Part shown: positions 1 through 10,713 of the stretch, piece by piece
Position numbering within the stretch: position 1 is the stretch's first letter
How the letters are laid out: each line of letters begins with the position of its first letter
DNA from: Hibiscus mutabilis
Taxonomy: Eukaryota; Streptophyta; Magnoliopsida; Malvales; Malvaceae
Length of the DNA stretch: 64,000 bases
Assembly (NCBI GenBank): GCA_019671005.1
Contig: CM033726.1
Coordinates: forward strand, 6,703,213-6,767,212
Direction of reading: 5' to 3'
Translations under genes and position numbers: made by a program
Notes under the pieces: model-generated
What the model saw: the letters and a program-made list of their open reading frames with translations, nothing else
Database searches by the model: none
Told to the model about the DNA's origin: nothing

Positions 1-123
1 ATTGGGACTCAGGCTAAAATTAGTACTCTTATCATTTAAGCTTAAGACATGCTTAGATGGTGCTATCTATTTTCATGAAAGACCAGGTTTCCTAGGGATA
101 AGCACGCAAAATATGCAACCTAC

Positions 124-587
124 CTTCTTAGTAGATGCTTCGCCAACGTGTTCTTGGCTGTAGCAATGCAATGGTGCAAAGGAGTCCTGCCATGGAAATC
201 GCGCATATTTATATCGGCCCCAAATAGCAGCAACAACTCAACCATCACAGGGTTGCCACTTTGGCATGCCAGATGCAACAGTGAACAACCTTGTAGACAA
301 TTCCTCGGGTCACCCGAAGTCTTGATTCTCTGACAGGCTGATGGATCATTTTGTATCAACTGGTCAGTGAGGGTATCAATTGATTTGTCTTGAGCATCAG
401 CATGGTGATACCACTCGACGGTGAAGACGTCATCGAAGGTGGTATTTACAATATTGGTCTCTGACATTGCAATTAGACGATAGACTTCTCGTAAATCATC
501 AGCCTTAACTGCCTGCCAGATGTTTATGTAGTTTGGAGACACTCCATGTTGCTCTGGATCTCTGATGATTAGCAATTTGCTTACATA
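124..587 (-). CDS. AGD2/AGD4: AGD2/AGD4-type ArfGAP: exon 18, ankyrin repeats
   Basis: The exon begins TAT GTA after a CAG acceptor and encodes the region from YVSKLLIIRDPEQHGV to the C-terminal ankyrin repeats. Repeat consensus is visible in GCSLLHLACQSGNPVMVELL, and again in GADINMRDFHGRTPLHHCI. It ends with a split codon (AG) before GTAGGT, so at least one more exon lies beyond the left edge. No stop codons or frameshifts occur in its 154 codons. Confidence 0.93.
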
Positions 588-1019
588 CTGGTTTTAAGAG
601 AGGAATAATGTTAGGCTTTGTATCGGAAAGCACAGCATTTCTAAACATAGCATTCTTAGAGATAAATGGCTAATCTGAACAGCATGACATTTTGCAATCA
701 TGAAAAATGAAAATTATCAAAATGGGACACGTTTGCATGTGTTTCGGCCTCCAATCTTACTTTGGGCATACAGAAAAAAGAAACCAACAGGAAATGATCT
801 TTCTATATGAAGCTAAACAATTCACAGATCAATTTAGAGAATGACTGAAGGTAGCAGAAGGTTAATATAGCCACAATTTCTTAAAGGGGGCAACAATGGC
901 AATGCAGAAAGATGTTTCCTGCTTAATGCAAGGAAGAAAGGGAATGAAGAAACGCATGGATGGTGAAATATGAAATGTGATGCATGAACATCAAGAGAGA
1001 AAAACATCCATCTAAATAC
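588..1019 (-). other. ArfGAP intron 17
   Basis: This is a 432-bp AT-rich intron with nothing else recognisable. A 104-residue open frame on the minus strand overlaps exon 17 and reads on into the intron; it is not a separate gene. Confidence 0.8.
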
Positions 1020-2097
1020 CTTAGCGTTAATATATTTATCTTTATCGGAAATCACATCTTTGGGACATGGTTTTGTTATTGATGTGCTAATAGCATTTGC
1101 TTCATCCCCTCTGCAAAGAAATTGCATTGAACAGGAAAGAGGAAGCAATTATTGTAGTGCTAGCTACTACATACAAAATTAAGCTATCAGCTTAACCACG
1201 TATAGATCATCAGTTCAACTCTGCAACTACTTTCAAATTTATGCTTTTAGAACTTACTGATTATCATGCTAACATATCTAAGAAAACAGTATACTTGGGA
1301 AAATATGGCACACGTGTGCAACAAGGGAAAGAATTGGACAAAAAGAAAGGCTTCACTTCAATTATGCCAAACTGTTTTAACAAAAAAAAAGACAACTTTC
1401 TCTCCAATTTAAAGTTCATCCTTTTGAAGATAAAGCATAACAATAAATTTGATGATCAAGCAACAATGGCATTTTAGAACCAGCAATTGTTATTTTGTTG
1501 AGAGGGGGTTGTTTAAAAGAAGACTAAACGAAGAACTGAGGATGTCTCTTTAATCTACTATTCCCTATTTCTCTAAGTTACATTTTAGAATATCAGAGAT
1601 CACATCAATTGAACACATATTTAGAGAACATAAAGCTGTTACTGCCTACTGGCTATTCTGCTAACAAGCTTAGAATAAGTTGGGCAAGTTTTTCTGAAAA
1701 CCATTATTTCTCTCAATAGATGACCTGGTTAATTGTCATTGATGTTATGTACTTATGTTTGTATTTAGACCTTAACATGATTTTTATATGAATTCTTGCT
1801 TGTTACAAAGAAAAACCTATGATTTTGTGTCTTCCTTACCTGATCTTCTATAGGTAAGTACCCTATATGCTTATGAGAAATCAAGAATTACAGTTTAGCG
1901 TACTGAAATGGCATTACAAATTAACAGAGCAGTTACTAGCAGAGTGCGCACACGCGCGCTCACGCATGGATATCTTACCTCTCATTCTGAAGAAGTAAAC
2001 CTTCCCATATAGAGTTACAATAAGAATTGCCCAGAGTACAAAACAATTCGACAACTGAAGGTTCCCACACTTTGACATCTAATGTCAAAGATCTCAC
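1020..2097 (-). CDS. AGD2/AGD4: AGD2/AGD4-type ArfGAP: exons 16-17, C-terminal ArfGAP domain
   Basis: Exon 16 (2097-1979) encodes VRSLTLDVKVWEPSVVELFC and onward to NSIWEGLL, the helical part of the ArfGAP domain. Exon 17 (1110-1020) encodes a spacer including KPCPKDVISDKDKYINAK. The split codon between them (AG + A) keeps the frame, and the two exons sum to 210 nt. Donor and acceptor sites are canonical. Confidence 0.9.
1111..1978 (-). other. ArfGAP intron 16
   Basis: This is an 868-bp AT-rich intron. I see no coding homology, transposon ends or repeats. Confidence 0.8.
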
Positions 2098-2711
2098 CTG
2101 CAAACAGAAGAAAGTATTATTTTATTGAGGACTCTTAAAATGATGGAAAGATCGTGATATCAATTCATTTCTATCAGTTTCCTCCCTCTTAATTGTTCTT
2201 TTGACTCTTAAATGTTCTTATTTCACTACTTAAGTAAACTTTCATTCAACCTGTACACCATAATTTCACAGGCAAAACTACTTGTAAGTCAATGGCAGCG
2301 AAGTCATTTGTAAGTATAATAGCTGGTATGAAACTGTACAACAAATTCTCCCAATAGCCTGCTGCTGCACCCACAATGAAATGAAGGGAACTAAATGTAT
2401 TCTCCGAATATAAATCATATGGTATCGAAGCTGGCTTGTATTGTACAACAGACTGGTGCAACACCCAAGTGCTCGAAATGAAGGGAACTAAATACTTTAA
2501 GAGACAATAATTTGGAATGCAATTCAACAATCAATAGATTTATTCTGAAATGGAGGAATCCTTACCTGGGTGCACCAACTGTACAGCTACTAATAGTTAA
2601 GACATGATATACAATCCATCATGCATGAAAATTGAGGTGGAAAGTGTAAAATAAGGAATTAACCAAATTTTGCCCATAAGATCTGTCTCTTTTCTGAAGA
2701 ATAAATTGCAC
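2098..2711 (-). other. ArfGAP intron 15
   Basis: This is a 614-bp intron. A 13-mer (aatgaagggaact) occurs twice, near 2379 and 2477. Nothing else is recognisable. Confidence 0.75.
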
Positions 2712-2788
2712 CTTTGAAATGTGTACACCGAGATTACGGTGAACACCAAAGCATTCGATGCATACTAATATGCCAAGATTAAGAGATG
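2712..2788 (-). CDS. AGD2/AGD4: AGD2/AGD4-type ArfGAP: 3' part of exon 15, second half of the ArfGAP zinc finger
   Basis: This piece encodes SLNLGILVCIECFGVHRNLG and then VHISK. It holds the third and fourth zinc ligands (C504, C507) and the catalytic arginine finger (R512, in VHRNLG). It ends with AAG before a GTGCAA donor. It is cut off from its upstream half by 6 kb of LTR element, so a normal transcript cannot carry both halves unless the element is spliced out. Confidence 0.92.
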
Positions 2789-4366
2789 TGATAAGTGTTC
2801 AAAAGTACTATTTTTATTACCCTTTTTACTCATATTATTGTTAGACTTAAGCTCATATTAGTTGCATAATTAGTTATTCATGCATTAATTCATGTTTCTT
2901 TCCACTGTTGAGCTTGATTACATAACTTGGTGATTTTTGTGGAAAAAGATGCTGCTTTGGTGTGTTTTTGTGTGTGTATGTGCAGGATCACTTGCCAAAG
3001 CAATGCCGAGCTAGTTGCCAGGGCAATGCATGAAGGATATGCCGAGCTAGTTGCCAGGGCAATGCATGAAGGAGACGCCGAGCCAGTTGCCATGGCAATT
3101 GTCGACAAAGAGAAAATGCAATAGGGATGTCGAAATTGATGACTAGACAAGCCCAAGATGACGTGGAGCAAAGCCCAAACCCAAAGGAATTTGATTTTCA
3201 TGCAGAGATTAAAGAAGAATTAAATTCCAAGAAGATAGGAGAAGTTCTAGTAGGAATACAATTATAATAAAGAATTATATTCTTTAAAGATAATTTAATT
3301 CCAACTTAAACTCCTCCTCAAAGAAGGACTTTGGCCTAGCCCTATAAATAGGATGGAGATTTCGACAACTTGGAGGGAGAAAAGAGGGAAAATTTCGACA
3401 ACTCCATAGAGAGCAAGAGGAGAGGATTTTCGACAACTCCAAAGGGCAAGAAGGAAGAGATTTCGACAAGATAGCAAGGAGGGAGAGAGTTCGATTTCTT
3501 CTTTTTCTTTGCTTCCATTAGATTCATGGTTTGGGGATTATTCTTTGTATATCTTTTGAACCCAACCATGAACCAACTTGACTGGTTAGGGTTATTGTGT
3601 TTTGTTGTTGTGAGAAACAATTGGATTTTGTTTAGGTAATAAGAGTTTGCACTTTTCAATTCAAGGTTTACTCATTCTTGGTTCTTATTCTTGTTTGCGA
3701 GTGAATTGGGAGAGGATCTCGTAACTTCATCTATTTATCTAATATCGGGAGAGTTAGATTCAAGAAACGAATGAGTATGGTCTTTATTCAATCTATTGAT
3801 GGTGAAGATTAATCCGGCTTAGGAATAAGTTAAGGATTTCAACGGCTAAGAGGAGCGCAAGATTGGTTGTTGTTCACCCTTGATTCACGCAGGGATGTAT
3901 TATCAAGGCATGCACAAGTAGCTAGAGTTTTGACTTAGGGATAAGAAGAAACCATTGAAGAACGCTCTGCCGAACCTTGAAGTTGCTGCCCGAAGCCCAA
4001 GTAGTTGCCCAGCTAGTCGCCCGTGCAACCATCGATTAGTTGCCAAGGCAACCCGCTGTACAAGTTGCCACGGCAACCGAGTTGCCTTGCACTCTTTTAC
4101 CAAGACGATCCAATCGGCTATCACACCCCAACTCACGATAACCTGCCTATTCTCTCTTTTCTTTCATCTATTCTTTTAGTTTATTGCTTTTACTTTTCTC
4201 GTTAATTAAAACCTCTATTATCAATTGTGTTTTTATTTTCACAAAGGCAGATAACTTAAGCAAAGTGGCCCAAACCAATCCCTGTGGAGACGATACTCAA
4301 TACTCATATCACTTTATTACTTGCGACGTGTATACTTGCACAATTGCGTAGCACTTATCACACGCA
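2789..4366 (+). repeat. 5' LTR of the 6-kb LARD-like element
   Basis: It begins TGATAAGTG and ends CACTTATCACACGCA; a perfect 9-bp inverted pair (TGATAAGTG / CACTTATCA) lies at or near the ends. It contains about 2.5 copies of a 36-bp repeat (around 3006-3098), each carrying TTGCCNNGGCAA, and a TATAAATA box at 3343. The 3' copy is at 7233-8809. Confidence 0.9.
3343..3350 (+). promoter_or_regulatory. TATA box of the 5' LTR
   Basis: TATAAATA lies in the context CCTATAAATAGG inside the LTR and is repeated at 7786-7793 in the other LTR. It would drive element transcription on the plus strand, antisense to the ArfGAP gene. The assignment rests on the motif and its position only. Confidence 0.55.
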
Positions 4367-4375
4367 ACAAGTTTT

Positions 4376-4393
4376 TGGCGCCGTTGTCGGGGA
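4376..4393 (+). other. Primer binding site of the LARD-like element
   Basis: TGGCGCCGTTGTCGGGGA starts 9 bases after the 5' LTR. The near-identical TGGCGCCGTTGCCGGGGA is typical of plant Athila/Tat elements. This fixes the element orientation as plus. Confidence 0.7.
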
Positions 4394-4514
4394 TTGGCAA
4401 TTGGTGTTAGTTGTTTTTGTTATTGCATTTTTTTTCTCTTAGTTTTACTAACTTTTCTTTTTGTTTGTTTTATCAAAAAAAAAATAGGTGCGTTACAAGT
4501 TAAGGAACATCAAC

Positions 4515-5330
4515 ATGTCGGGAAATAAAAGTCAATCTATTCGAGAGATGATGTTGGAAGATATGAATCAATCCAATCAAGAGTTCCTTGCACCCTTTGA
4601 TGATTACCTATACCAACCGAGAAAAGCCCAAAGAACTTATACCATGGAAAAATCTTGTGCTATGTGTGGAGAACATCATGTGTTTGAAAATTGCCCTCAC
4701 ATTTTCGGTGCATATAACTACATGGAGGACCATAGAGGGAACCAACAACAAAATTCTTCATGGTATGGTCAAAAAGCTCAAAATTTTTTTTACCATAACA
4801 ATTTTGCCGCGACAACAGATATGCCATGGCAATGTAGTCCTTTTCAAGAGCATTCCAATTCCTTGGAGGAAACATTACTAGCTTCCTTGGCTAGACTTGA
4901 CGGATCAATTGAAGAGATTCGGAAACTATCAAAATCTATGGATACGAGGATAGCCCAGTGGGATTCAACCTTAGGGGATTCAGAAGATCAATTGGGGAGA
5001 TCCACATATGTCATGGATAACATGCACCAACAATTCATTCCTAGGGATACTGACGTCCCAAGGCAAGAGGATAAGGAGCAATACAAAGAAATCTCTCCGA
5101 TGTGTGAGGAACAACTAGAACCTCAAAGTCAAGAGGATGCCAATGAGAGAGACTGCCCAACACATGATGAGCTTGAACAACAAATTGCCTCGACAATGAT
5201 TGAGGAGCCTGAACAGAGCAATGCCGCGACAACACTCGGTGAAGCCGAGAACAACAATACTACAAAGAAATTCGAGGAACCCGATGCCCGAGAAAGTTAT
5301 AACGTTGATGTTGAAGCGAGGAATGTGTAG
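4515..5330 (+). CDS. Gag-like zinc-knuckle ORF of the LARD-like element
   Basis: The open frame of 271 codons starts at the ATG at 4515; an upstream GTG at 4488 is in frame but unlikely to be used. Residues 48-60 contain CAMCGEHHVFENC, a C-x2-C-x3-H-x4-C knuckle like that of Athila/Tat gag. The rest is hydrophilic, rich in Gln and Glu, with no recognisable fold. It is shorter than a full gag and lacks the upstream capsid-like domain. It may be a degraded remnant or a small retained RNA-binding protein. Confidence 0.6.
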   Translation: MSGNKSQSIREMMLEDMNQSNQEFLAPFDDYLYQPRKAQRTYTMEKSCAMCGEHHVFENCPHIFGAYNYMEDHRGNQQQNSSWYGQKAQNFFYHNNFAATTDMPWQCSPFQEHSNSLEETLLASLARLDGSIEEIRKLSKSMDTRIAQWDSTLGDSEDQLGRSTYVMDNMHQQFIPRDTDVPRQEDKEQYKEISPMCEEQLEPQSQEDANERDCPTHDELEQQIASTMIEEPEQSNAATTLGEAENNNTTKKFEEPDARESYNVDVEARNV

Positions 5331-7232
5331 ATTGCTCTCATCTACAATTGCCACGGCAATTACACGACCACATGCAAGATCAACGAGATGATAATACTTT
5401 GCCAATGGAATATGAGCGGGTAATAGTTGAACCTTTTGAATTCTTTAAAAACTCACCTCGTCCATTGCGGGTATGTCTTGAGGAACCGAGGGTTGGTAGA
5501 TTTGAAGCCATCGAAATCTCTACGATGGAGATATTTGAGAGGCCAAAAGAAAAAGGTGTTTGGATTCATAAAGCTCTTGAAAATTGATTCTTCCCTTGAC
5601 TTAAAGAAAAATTTGACAACTGATTGCCACGGCAATTGGCTTGAGCAGCAATTGCCACGACAACAAAGGCTACATCCAACCATGATAGAAGTCGACAAGA
5701 ATGAGGTAAGTGAATGGTTGAGAATGGATATAATTTTTCCTATTAATATATTTGTGCCTTCAGGAATAGTAGCAAGGTGGAGAGTATACATGGACTACAA
5801 GCGAACAAAGAAGAAAGACACCTCCACCATGGTAATGCAAAAGGGAGTAGCTGGGAGCACATTGGCCCAACTCTTTTTGGGCAATATTGTCACCCGATGG
5901 AGGGTACGAATGGACTATAAGAAGTATCGGAAACGACTCTCCTCAAGTTTTCTCATATATGCAGTAACATTAGAAGTGGTCACTTTAGGAGATGCCTGAG
6001 CATGCTCTCCTTTCAATATTTTCTTTTTCTTTTTCTTTTTATTTTCATTTTTATTTTTAGGAGATATTTTATTTTTCTTCATTATCTTTAGTTTCCAGGT
6101 TTTCTTTATTTTCTTTTCCACAACAAGACTCACAACCACCATGCTAAAGAAATTCACTGCCGACTACTTGCCACAGCAACCACAACAGAAACTGGTGATG
6201 CCCAGGCAACAACAATGGCTTCGGCAACTAATGATGCCCATGCAAGTGAACCTGTATCGGCAAACATGGATCAAATCAAAGCAATGCTATTCACGCGGCA
6301 CCAACATTCAACCACCGACTGAAAAATGAATCAAGCAAACGACACTCGAGGTGACGACCTCTCTGACTAACTCATTTCATTTAGTTTCTTTTAAATTTTG
6401 TTTCACTTTTACGTGCATTGAGGACAATGCTTCTCTCGAGTTTGGGGGGGGTGTTGGTTTCTAGTTAGTTTCATGTTTAGTTGCATTCATCTTTAGCAAT
6501 CACATATAGGTTGCATATGTTACTTGCCATGCCTTTAATTTGATTTAATTGCTTAAGACTTGTTGAATATCCAATGATGAATTTTTGCCACTGCACTTAA
6601 TTAAAAGAACCTTTAATTTTAGGATTACATGAAAAGAACATAGAATTTTACTATGATGCTGAATATTTTTACACGGTTGTGGCTTGTTGATTGAAAGAAA
6701 CTTAGTGAACTTAGGTTGCTTAAAATTTGGGTAAATTTAAAATTGAAAATTAAAAGTTAATTTCTTACTAGAGGTGCCCAAAACTGGCTCTAGTAGTAAA
6801 TGCACTTTCTTGCTAGAGGTGCCCAAACTGCTCTAGTAGTTAATGCACATTAAAGAATCGCTAGAGGTGCCCGAAATTGGCTCTAGTCGACTAAAATAAA
6901 ATGAGAAATTGCTTACTTTACTAGAGGTACCCGAAATTGGCTCTAGTGAAAATAAAAATAAATGCCCCGATAATTAAATTAATAAAAGCCCATAGTTCAC
7001 ATAGAATCTTGAAAATCAACTTGTTCACAACTACGCACACACATTGTCACGAGCATTATAGTTTGGTTCCGGTAATTTTTGTGCTATCCGAAAAATTAAA
7101 AGGTGATCATACTTTGTGACACGGTTCCGAGGTTTGAATTCAAGTTTGAAGCATGTCTTTGATGATTAAAGTCTTGGCGGTAATTGTTAGTTTGCATTGC
7201 TTGAGGACAAGCAATAGTTCGAGTTTGGGGCG
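5331..7232 (+). other. Non-coding internal region and 3' part of the LARD-like element
   Basis: Only short, overlapping open frames occur here (for example 5427-5999), and none matches pol. It holds further TTGCCNNGGCAA motifs, a T-rich tract near 6020-6110, a G-rich polypurine-like tract at 6438-6452 (TCGAGTTTGGGGGGG), four hairpins at 6768-6946, and the polypurine tract just before 7233. Confidence 0.7.
6768..6946 (+). repeat. Four spaced CTAGAG/CTCTAG hairpins
   Basis: Inverted repeats occur at 6768-6793, 6813-6836, 6861-6886 and 6921-6946. Each has 6-bp arms CTAGAG/CTCTAG around a conserved core GTGCCC..AAA..TGG (GTACCC in the fourth). The spacers between them differ in sequence and length. 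Confidence 0.8.
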
Positions 7233-8809
7233 TGATAAGTGTTCAAAAGTACTATTTTTATTACCCTTTTACTCATATTATTGTTAGACTTAAGCTCATA
7301 TTAGTTGCATAATTAGTTATTCATGCATTAATTCATGTTTCTTTCCACTGTTGAGCTTGATTACATAACTTGGTGATTTTTGTGGAAAAAGATGCTGCTT
7401 TGGTGTGTTTTTGTGTGTGTATGTGCAGGATCACTTGCCAAAGCAATGCCGAGCTAGTTGCCAGGGCAATGCATGAAGGATATGCCGAGCTAGTTGCCAG
7501 GGCAATGCATGAAGGAGACGTCGAGCCAGTTGCCATGGCAATTGTCGACAAAGAGAAAATGCAATAGGGATGTCAAAATTGATGACTAGACAAGCCCAAG
7601 ATGACGTGGAGCAAAGCCCAAACCCAAAGGAATTTGATTTCCATGCAAAGATTAAAGAAGAATTAAATTCCAAGAAGATAGGAGAAGTTCTAGCAGGAAT
7701 ACAATTATAATAAAGAATTATATTCTTTAAAGATAATTTAATTCCAACTTAAACTCCTCCTCAAAGAAGGACTTTGGCCTAGCCCTATAAATAGGATGGA
7801 GATTTCGACAACTTGGAGGGAGAAAAGAGGGAAAATTTCGACAACTCCATAGAGAGCAAGAGGAGAGGATTTTCGACAACTCCAAAGGGCAAGAAGGAAG
7901 AGATTTCGACAAGATAGCAAGGAGGGAGAGAGTTCGATTTCTTCTTCTTCTTTGCTTCCATTAGATTCATGGTTTGGGGATTATTCTTTGTATATCTTTT
8001 GAACCCAACCATGAACTAACTTGACTGGTTGGGTTATTGTGTTTTGTTGTTGTGAGAAACAATTGGATTTTGTTTAGGTAATAAGAGTTTGCACTTTTCA
8101 ATTCAAGGTTTACTCATTCTTGGTTCTTATTCTTGTTTGCGAGTGAATTGGGAGAGGATCTCGTAACTTCATCTATTTATCTAATATCGGGAGAGTTAGA
8201 TTCAAGAAACGAATGAGTATGGTCTTTATTCAATCTATTGATGGTGAAGATTAATCCGGCTTAGGAATAAGTTAAGGATTTCAACGGCTAAGAGGAGCGC
8301 AAGATTGGTTGTTGTTCACCCTTGATTCACGCAGGGATGTATTATCAAGGCATGCACAAGTAGCTAGAGTTTCGACTTAGGGATAAGAAGAAACCATTGA
8401 AGAACGCTCTGCCGAACCTTGAAGTTGCTGCCCAGAAGCCCAAGTAGTTGCCCAGCTAGTCGCCCAGGCAACCATCGATTAGTTGCCAAGGCAACCCGCT
8501 GTGCAAGTTGCCACGGCAACTGAGTTGCCCTTGCACTCTTTTACCAAGACGATCCAATCGGCTATCACACCTCAACTCACGATAACCTGGCCTATTCTCT
8601 CTTTTCTTTCATCTATTCTTTTAGTTTATTGCTTTTACTTTTCTCGTTAATTAAAACCTCTATTATCAATTGTGTTTTTATTTTCACAGTGCAGTAACTT
8701 AAGCAAAGTGACCCAAACCAATCCATGTGGAGACGATACTCGATACTCATACCACTTTATTACTTGTGACATGTATACTTGCACAATTGCGTAGCACTTA
8801 TCACACGCA
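7233..8809 (+). repeat. 3' LTR of the 6-kb LARD-like element
   Basis: It is nearly identical to 2789-4366 over its full length, including the 36-bp repeats (around 7445-7540) and a TATAAATA box at 7786. Its right end abuts the ArfGAP exon. Confidence 0.9.
7786..7793 (+). promoter_or_regulatory. TATA box of the 3' LTR
   Basis: This is the same TATAAATA motif as at 3343. From this copy, transcription would read out rightward into the ArfGAP exons on the antisense strand. Confidence 0.5.
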
Positions 8810-8812
8810 ATA

Positions 8813-8987
8813 ATGCCCAACTAGGTTCACTGGCATTGCACTCTGCACAAACATCATTTCCAGGAACTTCTCGGAGGACTGCAGAAACAGGCTCTGGTCT
8901 GTTGCCTGTTTGATCATCTGAAGTACCTTGGTTATTAGGTAACGAAACATTAGAAGAAGCTCTGCGAGCATAATCATTATCCACAAG
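8813..8987 (-). CDS. AGD2/AGD4: AGD2/AGD4-type ArfGAP: 5' part of exon 15, first half of the ArfGAP zinc finger
   Basis: This piece encodes residues about 438 to 496 and ends at the conserved SEPSWA. It holds the first two zinc ligands, C484 and C487 (motif CAEC). The exon then runs straight into the right LTR of the inserted element; reading on through the LTR gives a stop after about 17 unrelated residues. The other half of the exon is at 2712-2788. Joining the halves after removing the element and one copy of the duplicated ATG gives 249 nt (83 codons) and restores the canonical C-x2-C-x16-C-x2-C spacing. Confidence 0.92.
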
Positions 8988-9108
8988 CTTTTTTTCCAGG
9001 ATGCAGCCACAACAGACAAATAAATCACTATCAGTAGCAGTTTAATGAGAATTGATATTTCAACATAGCAAACATAGGAAAAATATGTCTTAAGAGGCAA
9101 AAATGAAC

Positions 9109-10100
9109 CTGCTGCCCGAAATGATGGTTCAAAAGTGATGTAATAACTGCTGTTATTTTATTAACCCAATCCATTCTATCCCCCCCCCCATTTTCAGCCT
9201 GCCCAAAACAAAGACAGAAGTATCAGCACAATCATCTCGAAGAAAACATTGTAGTCTAGCTTAGTTTAGACAGTTTGAAAATATTGCCCTTTGTTTGATT
9301 ACATTCAATTATCTATTACAAATATAAACGTAATAATTGTTTCTCACTCACGTTTGTACAAGAGAATTTGACACATGCTTTGGTCTCTTTCTAGGGCACT
9401 AGATAATGAAAAGTAGTGAGTGAAAAATTATAGCAAGAAAGAATACAGTATTGGTTTCAACCTTGCTTTTAAAGGGCATGCCATTGTTGGAAATAGAATG
9501 TTGTGTTTTGGGAAGTTACATTGCTTCTTTTTCTAGATCATTATTCTGATCTAATCATACATTAAAGTAACCAATAATTTAGTGACAAATATAGGCATCA
9601 AGAAATTCCAAAAACTTTAACCATATTGTTGACAAGTTCAGGAAAAGTGAAGCAAAAAAATCCAATGAACAGTCGATATCACCTGCAGTGTGTATGTTTT
9701 ACGTGGAGATATGATCCTAAAGCAAAGCCGTAAATCTGTATCTTCTGCATCCATCTTTATTGTTGACGTACGAAGATCAACGGTATGACAACCCAGATTT
9801 CCATTAGATGGTATCTTATACTTGGAACGAAATCTAGAAAATACACCACTATTATGGTCAACTGCACCAGCATACTGATGGAGAAAACCCTGGAAATACA
9901 ACAATGTTTCAACCTATATAATTAGACTTGAACAATCAAGCAGGGTTATAAAGTAACATACTACCTACCATTGGTTTGATGCCCTTATTCCTATAATAGT
10001 GTAGTGTTCCTTGACTATCAAGTACAAAGAACCTCCTCTTCCAATCTGCCCTCAAACTTGAAGAACGTTTCAACAAATATCCTTGTTTGATTGTCTGGAC
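9109..10100 (-). CDS. AGD2/AGD4: AGD2/AGD4-type ArfGAP: PH domain exons 12-14
   Basis: Exon 12 (10100-9969) encodes the first PH strands, with KQGYLLKRSSSLRADWKRRF and the next residues FVLDSQGTLHYYR, including the basic K-x-W-K-R-R-F lipid-binding core. Exon 13 (9889-9683) encodes the variable loop and DLRTSTIKMDAEDTDLRLCF followed by RIISPRKTYTLQ. Exon 14 (9198-9109) encodes the C-terminal helix, AENGGGDRMDWVNKIT and onwards. The PH domain binds phosphoinositides and targets the protein to membranes. All three exons are multiples of three. Exon 14 carries a run of ten G on the coding strand, translated as three glycines; the reading frame stays open only with exactly ten (or a change by three). 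Confidence 0.93.
9199..9682 (-). other. ArfGAP intron 13
   Basis: This is a 484-bp AT-rich intron between the second PH exon and exon 14. Nothing else is recognisable. Confidence 0.8.
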
Positions 10101-10713
10101 CTGTAAAATGAATGGTTTTATCATCTCTCCCGCTCATACCATTGATGAAATAAACACGATGCCTAAAAATAACAGCCAAACAGTGTAAATATATTACTAG
10201 TTTTAATGGCACCTGCTAAGTACGTAATATTATCAAAATTATTATATAAAATTCAAATTTTAAATAAATTTGAAAAGCTTAAGATGTAATATCAATAGAA
10301 AAATAAATATATAATTTTTCTCTATTTAATTTTTTACCTAAATTTACACAAATTATTTAAAATATTAGAATATTTTAAAATACATTTTTAAAAATTAATG
10401 ACAGTCCCTATATTTTGACCAAGTATGAGATTCAATCAATTTTCTTAAAAAGTTTAAAATTAAAGCTTCTTACTTTAGAGTTTAGATTTGAAAATCTTAG
10501 TTCAATGTTTGACACCGTTAGTATTTAGTGTCAAAATTATCAATATGCTTGCCGGGTTTATAATGGTGCTTCTAAAGCTGGTGTGATTGCATGTACGTAT
10601 TGATAATAAATTTTAACGAAAAATAGTAACAATGATTGAAGAATGCAAATCGACATGTCATTTAACATCCTATAGATGTTAGATTGACATGTATCTAAGA
10701 ATTTGTAACTAAA

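Larger units (their letters stand above)
2789..8809 (+). mobile_element. Non-autonomous LTR retrotransposon (LARD-like, Tat/Athila-related) inside the ArfGAP exon
   Basis: Two direct LTRs of about 1.58 kb flank a 2.87-kb internal region. The internal region starts with a primer-binding-site-like tract, TGGCGCCGTTGTCGGGGA, of the kind seen in Athila/Tat elements, and ends in a polypurine tract (GAGTTTGGGGCG). It encodes one gag-like zinc-knuckle ORF but no protease, reverse transcriptase, RNase H or integrase. By eye the two LTRs differ at about 30 of 1578 positions (about 98% identity), so the insertion is young. The host site reads AAGAGATG on the left and ATGCCC on the right; a full 5-bp duplication is imperfect (AGATG against TAATG). 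The element is antisense to the gene. Confidence 0.9.

Noticed and set aside
2890..4205. Overlapping open frames on both strands near the 36-bp repeats and LTR
   Set aside because: They recur in both LTRs of the LARD-like element and reflect repeat structure, not host genes.
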